64,000 nucleotides of DNA from Diaporthe sp. PMI_573 (taxonomy: Eukaryota; Ascomycota; Sordariomycetes; Diaporthales; Diaporthaceae). The stretch is taken from NCBI GenBank assembly GCA_021399435.1, contig JAJTUP010000033.1, forward strand, positions 310,001 through 374,000, written 5' to 3'. The stretch's first letter is position 1. Every line of letters starts with the position of its first letter. The position numbers and the translations under genes were made by a program. Below, piece by piece: positions 44,975 through 54,918 of the stretch. The notes below the pieces were generated by a model, which searched no databases, was not told the DNA's origin, and saw nothing but the letters and a program-made list of their open reading frames with translations.

Positions 44975-46749
44975 ATGAGAGGCTTCGCCGCCCTCTCCTT
45001 CGCGGCCTGCGCTGCGGCAGCTGTTGTTCCATCCTTCAGCGCCGGCACCATTCACGATGGGGCTGCCCCCATCCTGAGCTCGTCCAATGCCGACGCCATT
45101 CCCAACCGCTACATCATCAAGTTCAAGAAGCATGTGACTGACTCACACGCCTCCGACCACCACAACTGGCTGAGCTCGGTTCACTCCGCCAGCCAGGAGT
45201 CCCGCGAGCTTGAGCTGCGGAAGCGTGGCCAGTCCCCTCTCGTCGACACTGTCTTCGAGGGTCTCAAGCACACGTACAAGATCGGCGGCGCTTTCATGGG
45301 CTACGCCGGCCACTTTGATGATGCCACCATCGAGGAGATCCGGAGGCATCCTGACGTAAGTTCAAACCCCAGCTTTCTCCTTCGTCGCATCTGGCACTAC
45401 CGCCCTCGGAACCTCAACTGCAGCTTACGAGGACCGCGTGGTTGATCATCAAACCCATGGTCGTGATTTCAATAACTCACTCTTGCTGACCGTGACTTTC
45501 CCGACAGGTTGAGGCCATCGAACAAGACACCGTCGTACACACGATGAAGTATGAAGCTCAGGCGTCCTGTGACGGCGAGACTGAGAAGATGGCCCCTTGG
45601 GGTCTGGCTCGTGTCTCCCACCGCAGCCCTCTTTCTTTCGGTACCTTCAACAAATACCTCTACGCCGAGGACGGTGGTGAGGGCGTCGACGCCTATGTCA
45701 TTGACACTGGCACCAACACTGAGCACGTTGACTTCGAGGGCCGCGCTCACTGGGGCAAGACCATTCCCAACGGTGATGCCGACGAGGATGGGAACGGCCA
45801 TGGCACACACTGCTCCGGCACCATCGCTGGAAAGAAGTACGGTGTTGCGAAGAAGGCCAACGTCTACGCCGTCAAGGTGCTCCGCTCTAACGGTAGTGGT
45901 ACAATGGCTGATGTCATCGCCGGCGTCGACTTTGCTGCTACTTCTCACCAGGATCAGGTCACGGCTGCCAAGAATGGCAAGCGCAAGGGCTTCAAGGGCT
46001 CCGTGGCCAACATGTCCCTCGGTGGCGGCAAGACCAACCTGCTCGACCAGGCTGTCAATGCTGCCGTCGACGCCGGTCTCCACTTCGCTGTCGCCGCAGG
46101 CAACGACAACGCGGACGCATGTAACTACTCGCCCGCTGCCGCTGACAAGGCCATCACGGTCGGTGCTTCTGCGATTGACGACAGCCGTGCCTACTTCTCC
46201 AACTATGGAAAGTGCACTGACATCTTCGCCCCTGGCCTGAGCATCCAGTCTACATGGATCGGAAGCAAGACCGCGGTTAACACCATCTCGGGAACTTCCA
46301 TGGCCTCCCCCCACATCTGCGGTCTTCTGGCCTACTACCTGTCCCTGCAGCCCGCCTCCGACTCTGAGTACTCCGTGGCAGCGATCACTCCCAAGGAGCT
46401 CAAGAGCCAGATGATCAGCATTGCCACCGTCGATGCCCTCACTGACATTCCCAAGGACACCCCCAACCTGCTCGCCTGGAACGGCGGCGGTTGCAGCAAC
46501 TACACATCCATCGTCGAGGGCGGTAGCTACGTTGTCAAGCCCGACGAGAAGAAGCCCAGTGCTGATGAGAACATCCTGGAGTCTGTCTCAGAGCTCGAGA
46601 AGGCCATCGAGAACGACTTCAAGGTCATCTCTGGCAAGGTTACGTCGGCCGGCGAGTCCTTTGCCAACAAGGCCGAGAAGTTCTCCGAGAAGATCCACGA
46701 GCTCGTCGACGAGGAGCTCAAGGAGTTCCTCGGCGGACTTCACGCCTAA
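44975..46749 (+). CDS. Vacuolar-type subtilisin-like serine protease (proteinase B family)
   Basis: Two exons (44975-45355 and 45508-46749) join across a 152-bp intron in phase 0 and give 540 residues. A signal peptide (MRGFAALSFAACAAAAVVPSF) is followed by an I9 propeptide (NRYIIKFKKHV... TYKIGGAFMGYAGHFDDATIEEIRRHPDVEAIEQD). The S8 catalytic triad is complete: Asp in YVIDTGTNTEHVDF, His in NGHGTHCSGTIAG and Ser in ISGTSMASPHICG, with the oxyanion Asn in AAGNDNADAC. A charged helical C-terminal extension of about 90 residues (KAEKFSEKIHELVDEEL) marks the vacuolar proteinase B group rather than the secreted cuticle-degrading subtilisins. It probably functions in vacuolar protein turnover and autophagy. 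Family members are known allergens in moulds, which is family knowledge only. Confidence 0.94.
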
Positions 46750-47964
46750 GGCGGCGGCGCCTGCTGCACTCAGGTCCTCAGATGATGCATGGGGCAGATC
46801 AGAAATGGGCTTTCTGGACCCACTCCGTAGGGGTTCTGTGGGCGGGACCTGGCTTATTTAGCATAGTAGCACCGTCGGTGATGATACGGTTGCTCCAATT
46901 TCATGCATCATAAACGGATTGGGTTTTCATTGGGTGTCTTCATTATGCGAAGTTTGTATCTCTCAAGGTTGGGAAGAAGGGCCGGGGGTGTTGTCGGTGT
47001 TGTCGGCAAGAGGACTCAGTAGTGACACTCTCTGATCCTAGATCACACGTCAAATCAAACACCTTTTCTTGTCTGTCACACCAACAGTCTCTGTCATACC
47101 TCCCGCTATATTACTGTCCTTGATATGATGGGCCAATGATGGCATGATCGCACACAAGCGCAACACCTTACGGATCAGACCGGCCTACCTCACCACCGTG
47201 CGACCCGAGCCACAAGGCCAGCATGCGTGGTGGGATAGAAAGTGGCCTCGACATTTTGCCACATCAAGTATGGAATCCTTGGCGGCCGGTCGCATCGCAG
47301 TTATCAGTAATTACGATACTGATTGGCTGTTGGAGACATGATTCAGCATTGTCACTGGTGGAGGCAGTGCTACTGCTTAGAATGTCCTCTTTTCCAATGG
47401 AGCTCGCAACTGTCCAAATCATCCATCCCAAATGTCGGCGAGCAAACACTCGAGGTAACCCTGTATTTGTCCTTGAACAACAACACCCTCATCTCCGCCC
47501 CTCCTGCCAACTCATCTGTTGGACTCCTTGTCCAAAATTGGCGGCGTGGATGGTCTCCAGCAGGCTCTCCTTTTAGGTAGGCCCACAACTGGTGATCCAC
47601 ACCTGTCAGGTGGGTCCTTGCCGTGTCCCTCCCGTTCTCTCCACCTCTTGCGTGTGCAAGTGCCAATCTAGCACAAGATCAGGTGTAACTCTACCAACCT
47701 TACCGCAGAGCACGCCTACCACTGGGCAGTGGATGGCAGCCCTAAACGCAGCAAATACGGATAGTTGTAGGCACTGTGTTTTTGAAGAGACACGCAGAGA
47801 GCAATAGGTTGTCGGCGCAGACACACGCAAGATTGTTTGTCATAGAGATCAACAAAGAAGCAGTCTAGCTCAGATTTAGTTGGCAGTCGAGTAAGTCGCT
47901 CACGAATATCATGCTGCTAGCACCAGACAGCAGGTTCAAACCAACAGGGGCGTCTCCGAGCTCA
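46750..47964. other. Convergent intergenic region
   Basis: The 1.2 kb lies between the stop codons of the subtilisin and the oxygenase. I see no gene, array or palindrome in it. Confidence 0.55.
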
Positions 47965-49896
47965 TCAGTTCGCCTTGACAGCAGCCGGCACACTCTTCAA
48001 CTCCACCTTCTTGGCAACATATGTCCCCAGCCTTATCCCCCTGTCCTCCTTCGAAGCCGGCGCCGGCGCCTCCGCCGTCAGCGCGTGAGGCGCCTTGATA
48101 TGCTTGGTATAAGGCATGCTCCTCGTCTCGGGCGGCGGCCGGTTGGACGGGTCCCTGACGGGCGGGCTGTACGGGGCCGGCTCCAGGACGAGGAAGCGCG
48201 CCTCGACGCTCTGGCGCTGTGGGCAGCCCGGGCGAGCACCTTCATTGCGGAATGCGCTGTGTGGCACGTGGTTGAAGTCGTTCCTGAACCGGTCCTTTGG
48301 GGGGTGCGAGTCCGACTCTGCAGCATTCAGAGTCAGTTATCAGAGCACCAAAGGAGTAGTTTCATACAAATAGGGGGAAATAAAAGGCCACAGTGTGGCC
48401 ATAGCCCATCTCAAACCACCAGCGTAATAAGTTCTCTGAGGCTAGGCCACAGAGGGGGAGGTATTTTTTTTTTTAAAAAAAAAAAAAAATTGTATCCGGA
48501 AGCTTGCTTACGGGTGAAGAGGATGAACTCGTCCGGGGTCTGGTTGCTCAGCCAGTACCATTTGTGTTCTGGACTGTAGCGGACGTAGGACAGCTCACTA
48601 ATTTGACGTTTTGTGTTAGAAGACTTCTGAGTATGAGCCACGTTCACATATCCCTCCAATCTCCTTGTATAGCCACTACTGTCTTTAGAGCGGACTGAAA
48701 AGGATGGTGGGGAAAGCTGCGGCCAGACTGTGCTCCCACTGTACTTACGCCAGGGTCTCGGGTGTCGTGTTATCTAGCATGATGATATCACGACTCAAGT
48801 CGAGCGTGTTGGGGTCACAGACAGCCAGGGGAAAATCCTCGGAGTGATTGACCCTCGGGCGCCAGATATTGAAAACCCTGGCCCTGAGCTTTCCGCTCCG
48901 CACTTGGTCTCGCTCGTCCTCTGTGAGCGGCCTCGAGATGGTAGCCCAGACGTTGTCCTTATTGGTATCGATGCTACATATTACGTTAGTCCTGCTACGG
49001 GTCCTGAAGCGATGCGTTCCGGAACATTCCAAAACATGAAAGACGGGGGATGCGCAGAAGGAGAAGAATGATACTGACTGTGCTTCGATACTAACCGGCG
49101 TGACCTTGTGGTCGGGGTTTGTACTTCGAGTCTAAATGATGAGTTGTAAGTTGTTTGTGACTGAAGCCGATGCTCCTTGTGGTTTCATCTTACTCTGGCA
49201 TTGAAACCTATGACTTCCTCGACCCCTAGGAACTTCCTCAGATAATCTGCCATCTCCTGCACATATGGCGCTGCATCATCGTCATTGCGGATGTCTGAGA
49301 CATACTTGGACTTATGGCTGACGAAGCAAAACCCGTGGGTATCAACTCTGGGCTTGTCTTCCTCGGCCAGAGCCCTCACGTCTGTAAGATTCAATGGCTT
49401 CTCCTCAAATTTGGCATTGCTGATAGGAAGCTCTGCAAGAGGCGGCCCTCGCCAGATGTAGGGCTTGGCCTCTTTGTGGGCCTCGTCTTCAACCCTATAG
49501 CATTTAGATCCAGCTATCAGCATCGAGGAAGTAATTTTATGCCAATGTCGTCAGGAGTGGCCACAAGTAATTATGGTTATGGCCTGTCTAAAAACCTAGA
49601 GCCTGACAGACCGTTGAGGGACAGGCTAAGGGTAGGGATAATTCCGTGTTGGTGTAATTCATAATATCTGAAATCTGCTTACACTGTAGCATCCAGAGTC
49701 AGCTATCAAAGGACCAAGGGAGTTGTTTCATACAAATTAGGGGAGGAAAGGGTCACAATTGTGGCCATAGCCTGTCTCAAAACCAGCAGTGTGATAAGTT
49801 CTTTGAGGCACTGGCCACATTTTGTAGAACTTGCTTCTTGAAGGGGCTAAAATTGTATCCAGAAGGCTGCTTACTGTGATTGCTGACGGCCGCCAT
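47965..49896 (-). CDS. AsaB/CmcJ-like Fe(II)/2-oxoglutarate oxygenase, intron-rich
   Basis: I assembled this from exons 49896-49875, one base at 49683, 49494-49194, 49131-49079, 48973-48749, 48597-48512 and 48317-47965. All phases close and give 346 residues. The family (AsaB hydroxylase, gibberellin desaturase and CmcJ cephalosporin methoxylase relatives) is recognised from RVDTHGFCFVSHKSKY, then RVFNIWRPRVNHSEDFPLAVCD, then YSPEHKWYWLSNQTPDEFILF and VPHSAF. Iron ligands appear as HID (its His codon is split by intron 3) and the His of VPHSAF; the Arg of SVEARFLV may bind 2-oxoglutarate. It is probably a cytosolic hydroxylase or desaturase of a small molecule; the substrate is unknown. Introns 1a, 1b and 5 are related copies of one element. 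An alternative 5' splice (49874 to an acceptor before 49513) is also in frame. No biosynthetic neighbours are seen. Confidence 0.85.
48318..48511 (-). repeat. Introner-like element, copy in intron 5
   Basis: This 194-bp intron runs from GTAAGC to GCTGCAG. It aligns along its length with intron 1a of the same gene: near-identical blocks include GTTTCATACAAAT, GTGGCCATAGCC and ATTGTATCC (plus-strand spelling), and both termini match. An internal T15A11 tract on the sense strand (48464-48489) distinguishes it. Confidence 0.85.
49495..49682 (-). repeat. Introner-like element, diverged copy (intron 1b)
   Basis: This is 188 bp from GTAAGC to GCTATAG. It aligns with intron 1a at both ends (CTATAGCATTTAGATCCAGC against CTGTAGCATCCAGAGTCAGC, plus-strand spelling) and in the middle (GGCCTGTCTAAAAACC against AGCCTGTCTCAAAACC). 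It is more diverged than the other two copies, with several transitions. Confidence 0.75.
49684..49874 (-). repeat. Introner-like element, copy in intron 1a
   Basis: This is 191 bp from GTAAGC to GCTACAG. It lies one base upstream (transcript sense) of intron 1b and shares termini and internal blocks with introns 1b and 5. If only this intron were removed, the reading frame would meet TAA at once, in codon 9. Confidence 0.85.
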
Positions 49897-50463
49897 GTTT
49901 GCTGCTCGAATTGTCCGTGTGGAAAAAGGTGCGGGATGTGTACTTCGTAGGTGATGCGATGGAGTCAATTGGTGATGGACCACAGATCTCTTATACTCCA
50001 CGTTCAATACGCAGAGCAGATTGGGCTTTCTTATACTTCAATTCAAGTGGGTTTACTTTCGGAGTGTTATTGCAATCCGCCTGTGAACCATTGATTAATT
50101 AAGTTCGTGTTGCAGTGCTTGGCCGGTGTGGACAATTGGCGGGACTAAAGGGGGCATTCTCGCCTTCGCATACATAGACGAATACGAGAGCGAAACCATA
50201 TTGCAGTCCACAGCCGAGTCCTCGAGCATCATATTCAAGGGTCACCACTGTAGCCACTTGAGCAATAGCTGCGCCGCGCTGTTGAAACGAAGCTTTCTTT
50301 TTTTCTCCAACTACTTGGATCAGTTGATTTTCGCCTGCACTCTTCAGTGTGACTTGGACGTAATATAGTTGCAGAAGCCCAAGTGCAATGGCGCTTAGTC
50401 CTCATAATGTGTAAAATCGGAAGTTGGGCTTCGCATCAATTTTTCTAAATTCTCTTTCGCTCC
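49897..50463. other. Intergenic region between oxygenase start and MCCA stop
   Basis: This is 567 bases, AT-richer than neighbours, for example around 50040-50110. It must hold the oxygenase promoter and the MCCA 3' end. No gene is seen. Confidence 0.55.
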
Positions 50464-52767
50464 TCAAGACGAAGAGCCATCGTTATCTTCAGCTTCCTCA
50501 AACAGGACTAGCACGGTGCCTGCCTTGCAAATGTCACCCTCCTTGTGTGCCAGCTTCTTAATTATGCCGCTCTGCGGTGACCGAATCACCGTCTCCATCT
50601 TCATTGATTCAATACTGTGTGTTTATAGATGTCAGCCAAGAGTTGAATCGCTCTTCTCTGCGATGCATAGCGTATCCGATGGACAAAGGGAAACTGTGAT
50701 GGTTGCTTGGACTTACACAACAAGTGGTGCTCCCTTCTCCACGGTTTCGCCCTCACTGACTTCGTTTCTGAGGATCTTGCACGGCATCGGCGCGACCACC
50801 GAGGCGGCGACCTCTTGCAGCCCAAGTGCCTTATCGTACCACGAGGGCTGCTGCAGCAGAAGCTCCGTCTTCAGGCCGTGCTGGAAGACACTGAGCTTGT
50901 GCGCGTTGGTCGGATCCGACACAACGGTTGTGTCCAGCCTCTCGAGCGGGAAGAAAGTCCGCACCGCCGTCTTTGAAGGGTTGGGCCGGGCGGTGGAAGA
51001 GTTAATGGGCTCGCATATGAGATTCTCAAACACCCGTGGCTGGTCCTGGCCCTTGCGCGATACGGTCGCGCTGAAGAGATTGTGGCCCAGCTGTGTGATG
51101 CTTGCCTGGACCACCTCACCTTCCTGTGAGCTGTAGTTGTCGATGCATTTGAAGGCGTAATTCCGCTCGCCTGATGAGGCGCTCCCGGACCCAAAGCCGA
51201 GAACTTCGCCATGCGGGCCTGACCTTGATGTATCGCTCTGCAGCTGAGCTGTAAGCAGTCCGAGGGCAGCCTGCACGAAGACCTCGTTGTCGATCTGCCT
51301 GGGCTTGAACAGCTCGCCGCCGTGCTTTTTGATGAATCCTGTCTCAACGTCTCCGTCGATGAAGGCCTGACTCCTGCAGAGCCTCTTCAGGAACTCGATG
51401 TTTGTGCTAAGGCCAACCACTTCGTACTCACGAAGCGCCAGCTCCAGCTTCCGTATCGCCGCCTCACGGTCCTTGCCCCGCACAATGAGCTTGGAAATCA
51501 TCCCGTCATAGGCGGAGGACACGGTGTCGCCCTCGACGAAGCCGGCGTCTATCCGAACATCCTCGTCCGTTTTGGGTGTGACGAGATGCACCAGCTCGCC
51601 CGAGTCTGGCATAAACTCTTTCTCGGGGCTCTCGGCGTATATCCTAGCCTCAATTGCGGCGCCCCTCTCCTCGATTCTTGCCTCGATCTCGTCCTGCGTC
51701 AGAGGCAGCGCCTCCCCCGCGGCGACGCGGAACTGCCACTCGACCAGGTCGGTGCCGGTGACCATCTCGCTGACGGGGTGCTCGACCTGCAGCCTGGTGT
51801 TCATCTCCATGAAGTAGAAGCGGCCGGTGTCCCGGTCCAGGATAAACTCGACGGTGCCGGCGCCGACATAGCCGACGGCAAGGGCGGCGGTCCTCGCCTT
51901 GGCCCACAGGTCCTTGCGCGTGGCGTCGTCGAGCAGCGGGGCGGGGCTCTCCTCGAGGATCTTCTGGTGACGTCTCTGGACGGAGCAGTCGCGCTCGCCG
52001 AGGGCGACGCAGCTGCCCAGCCTGTCGGCAAAGACCTGGACCTCGACGTGGCGGGGGCGCACGACGTACTTCTCGACCAGCATGACCTCGCCGCCCTCGC
52101 CGAAGCTGGCGCGGGCCTCGGCGCGGGCGGAGCGCAGCTGGGCGGGGAAGTCGGCCTCGGAGTCGACGATGCGCATGCCCTTGCCGCCGCCGCCCTTGAC
52201 GCTCTTGAGCAGCACGGGGAAGCCGATCTGGACAGCGTGGGCCTGCAGAGCTTCGACGGCCTGGTCTGTGCCGTGGTATCCAGGGACACAGGGCACGCCG
52301 GCGGCGGTCATAATCTCCTTGGATCGCGCCTTGTCGCCCATGTCAGCCATGGCCGAGGCGGGTGGGCCGACGAAGACGATGCCAGCATCGTGGCACTTCT
52401 GGGCAAATGCGGCGTTCTCGGACAGGAATCCGTAGCCCGGGTGCAGGGCCTGGATGCCGTGCTGTTTTGCGAGGGCAATGATGCGGTCACCATCCAGGTA
52501 ATTGGGCAGGGAAAGTGAGTAAGGGGTGGCTGTGGTGTGCTGGGCGTTGCGGTCGACGTCTGTGTAGAGGGTTGTTGTGCGGATGCCGAGCCTGGATGCC
52601 GTGCGTTGGACGCGGAGGGCGATCTCACCGCGGTTGGCTATTATTACAGATTTGATGGGTGTGATGCCTGAATCTGAGGTTTGTGAAGAAGATGTGGAGG
52701 TGGAAAGGAGAGCCCTCGACACCGGGCGGAGGGGGAGACGCCGGTGGGCGTTCTTTATGGATCTCAT
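50464..52767 (-). CDS. mccA: Methylcrotonoyl-CoA carboxylase alpha (biotin) subunit, mitochondrial
   Basis: Two exons (52767-50717 and 50614-50464) join across a 102-bp intron in phase 2 and give 733 residues. A basic mitochondrial presequence (MRSIKNAHRRLPLRPVSRALL) is followed by biotin carboxylase: ANRGEIALRV, HPGYGFLSENA, the ATP-grasp loop KSVKGGGGKGMRIV and FYFMEMNTRLQVEHPVSEMVTG. The last exon carries the biotinylation site ESMKMETVI; the intron falls just before it, so exon 1 alone would be inactive. The enzyme carboxylates 3-methylcrotonyl-CoA in leucine breakdown. The long length and single carboxylase domain, with no carboxyltransferase, exclude pyruvate and acetyl-CoA carboxylases. 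The beta subunit gene is not in the window. Confidence 0.93.
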
Positions 52768-53426
52768 GGTGTTTTGTGTGTGGTGGTGCTGGTGGCTTTT
52801 GCAGTACACAACGAGGCAATCAATTGATGGGCGAGGCAAACTCCACGTCTATGGCCGAGGGAACTTGATCTGTCTTGTCTGGTCGGAGGTCAAGGGACCT
52901 CGGGAGGCAATAATGTTGACGCTGTCAACCGTCGCGAGGTGAAGGACAATTGGACGTCAGCCGTCGATAGCCGTGCCCAAGCCGATACACTGTATAGCTC
53001 CAGCCCCAACCGTCAAACCACCACCTACCTGTAGGGAGATAGTATGCTGCGCAGTACGCAGTGCAGTATGCAGTGTAGTATGCAGTGCAGTATGCTGCGC
53101 AGCAGAGAGTGAGTGTCTAGCAATTCTATGAAGAAGAAGTTGGTTTCCGCCGGGAAAGGCAAAGATACCCACACCCAGCATCTACATCTACGTCTACAGA
53201 TTAGGAACAGCCGACAGCCAGTCCGGGGAACGTCGCTGCGTCACTGTGGGTTTGGCTGACAGGGATTGTAATGGGGAGCCAGGAAAAGCCCCTCCTTAGC
53301 TAAGCATCCCGCCCGCGTGCTTGTCCGTCCGACATGACGCTGCTCAACGCAGTCCGCACCATACTACTATTGAGACTCCGCCGCGAGCTCGACATCAAGG
53401 ACCACGGATCACGCGACCACGCGACC
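52768..53426. promoter_or_regulatory. Divergent region MCCA / PNPOx-like gene
   Basis: There are 659 bases between two divergent starts. It contains an imperfect tandem and inverted repeat of GTATGC/GCAGTGCAGTATG words at 53041-53106, flanked by CCACCACCTACCTG. Confidence 0.5.
53041..53106. repeat. Imperfect tandem repeat of GCAGTATG-type units
   Basis: About five variant copies of a 12-14 base unit (AGTATGCTGCGC, AGTACGCAGTGC, AGTATGCAGTGT, AGTATGCAGTGC, AGTATGCTGCGC) follow one another. The first and last are identical, and the array has partial hairpin symmetry. Confidence 0.75.
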
Positions 53427-54244
53427 ATGTCACAAATACCCCTGAACGCAGCGGCCTCCATCGGAGACAACGACCGCCAGGTCACCTCGTCTCTCCCGCC
53501 AGAGGTGATCCAGTGCCTCGAGAATGCCCGCTTCGTAAGTGCCCAGTGCCCAGTGCCCACCACACTCCGTGTCTCCGCGCCACTGACGAATACCACCGCC
53601 AAAAGCTCCACCTCGCCACATGCACCGATAACATTCCTAACGTCTCCCTCATGAACTACACCTACCTCCCCTCCTCGCCGTACTCGCCCTCCGAACCCGT
53701 CATCGTGATGACCACCAACCCGGCCTCCAAGAAGATGGCCAACCTCCTGACAAACCCCCACGTCTCGCTCCTCGTACACGACTGGGTCTCCCACCGCCCG
53801 CCCACGACCACCTCACGGCGCCTGTCCGGCGGCGCCTCCTCCGTCTCGCCCTCGCGCTCCAGCCTCGCCTCGCTGCTTCTCAACCTCAACACGAGCGCCA
53901 TGTCCAGCATCAGCGCCACCATCAACGGCAGCGCCCGCGTCGCCGCCGCCGGCACCGACGAGGAGAGGTTCTACCGCCAGGCGCACCTCGACAACAACAC
54001 CTTTGACGACGACGCGAACGCCGGCTTTAACCCCTTCGGCCAGCCCGCCGGCGGCCAATCGGCGCCCGGCACCACTGAGGACGGCGGCCGGGAGTGCTTC
54101 GTCGCGGGCGAGGAGGTCAGGGTTATCATCGTCGCCGTGAGGGCGGTCAGGATCAGCGACTGGAAGGGTAACGTCAAGGACTGGCAGCTTGTTCCGCCGG
54201 CAGCAGGCGGCCGGCAGCCTGCGCTGGTGAATGGTGTTAGTTGA
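53427..54244 (+). CDS. Pyridoxamine 5'-phosphate oxidase-like FMN-binding protein
   Basis: Two exons (53427-53534 and 53606-54244) join across a 71-bp intron in phase 0 and give 248 residues. The split-barrel fold is indicated by LPPEVIQCLENARFLHLATCTDNIPNVSLMNYTYLP, VIVMTTNPASKKMANLLTNPHVSLLVHDW and the C-terminal VIIVAVRAVRISDWKGNVKDW. Such proteins (yeast YLR456W/YPR172W relatives) bind FMN or a related cofactor, but their substrate is uncertain. An insert of about 90 residues, Ser/Ala-rich with ANINGS-like low complexity, interrupts the barrel, as is usual in this fungal subgroup. The start at MSQIPLNAAAS was preferred to an in-frame ATG 31 codons upstream because the latter segment has no family similarity. 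Confidence 0.82.
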
Positions 54245-54918
54245 AAGTGACGAGGCAAGGTTGTGACGGGCGCCAGGATACACTGAGGGCTGGCCCTGCG
54301 GTCCAGGGCAGCACGTCAAGATCCAGGACAAGAGACGCATCTGTCGAGTTCGCGGGCGGGAGAGAGTGGATGAGTGACCGTGTACAACCTCCTGCGAGGC
54401 AGGCTAGGCCCAGAACTCTTTCCGAGACCCATATTGCTGAGGGGTTGGGATGGCGCCTCTTGTGACAATACCACTTTGAGAAGACACTCCATAGGCTTAT
54501 ACCTCTAAAAGCAAGCCCTCAAATCCCGAGTAAAAGAAGTCTCTAGTGTTCTAGATGCCGCGTCTGTGTAGCGCGTCTCAACATCCCCCCTTGAAAACGA
54601 TACAACCATGTGAGTTGTATTGAACACCGGGGCAGCCAGCCTAGGCCACCGGTGTCGTGCCTATAGGTACTCTCCAAGCCATACCGCATTAAAGTCTTCA
54701 GACAAAACCTCGCGCTGAAACGGGGTCCTTGCCATATTTCCCCCAGACACCTTACGCCCAAAACCAAAAAAACGCCGCTGCTGAACACGACCGATACCAG
54801 CCGTCTATGTTTATTTCGCCTGTACCCCGCTTTGTGTTTTGTGTATAGCCACTCAAAAACGACACAGAAAAAGGAAATGATAGATAATATGATTTGGGAG
54901 CGAGGGTGTATCCATGTC
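54245..54918. other. Convergent intergenic region
   Basis: This is 674 bases between the stop codons of the PNPOx-like and PIN-like genes. No gene, repeat or palindrome is seen. Confidence 0.55.

Noticed and set aside
45469..46314. 281-codon minus-strand frame
   Set aside because: Antisense shadow of the subtilisin gene.
49495..49874. Classical stwintron (one intron nested in another's splice site)
   Set aside because: The two units are consecutive and each has complete canonical ends; neither interrupts the other's donor or acceptor.
10259..49896. Biosynthetic cluster made of the dehydrogenase and the AsaB-like oxygenase
   Set aside because: They are about 36 kb apart with many housekeeping genes between, and no backbone synthase, transporter or cluster regulator is present.
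51322..52518. 398-codon plus-strand frame
   Set aside because: It is the antisense shadow of the GC-rich mccA coding sequence.
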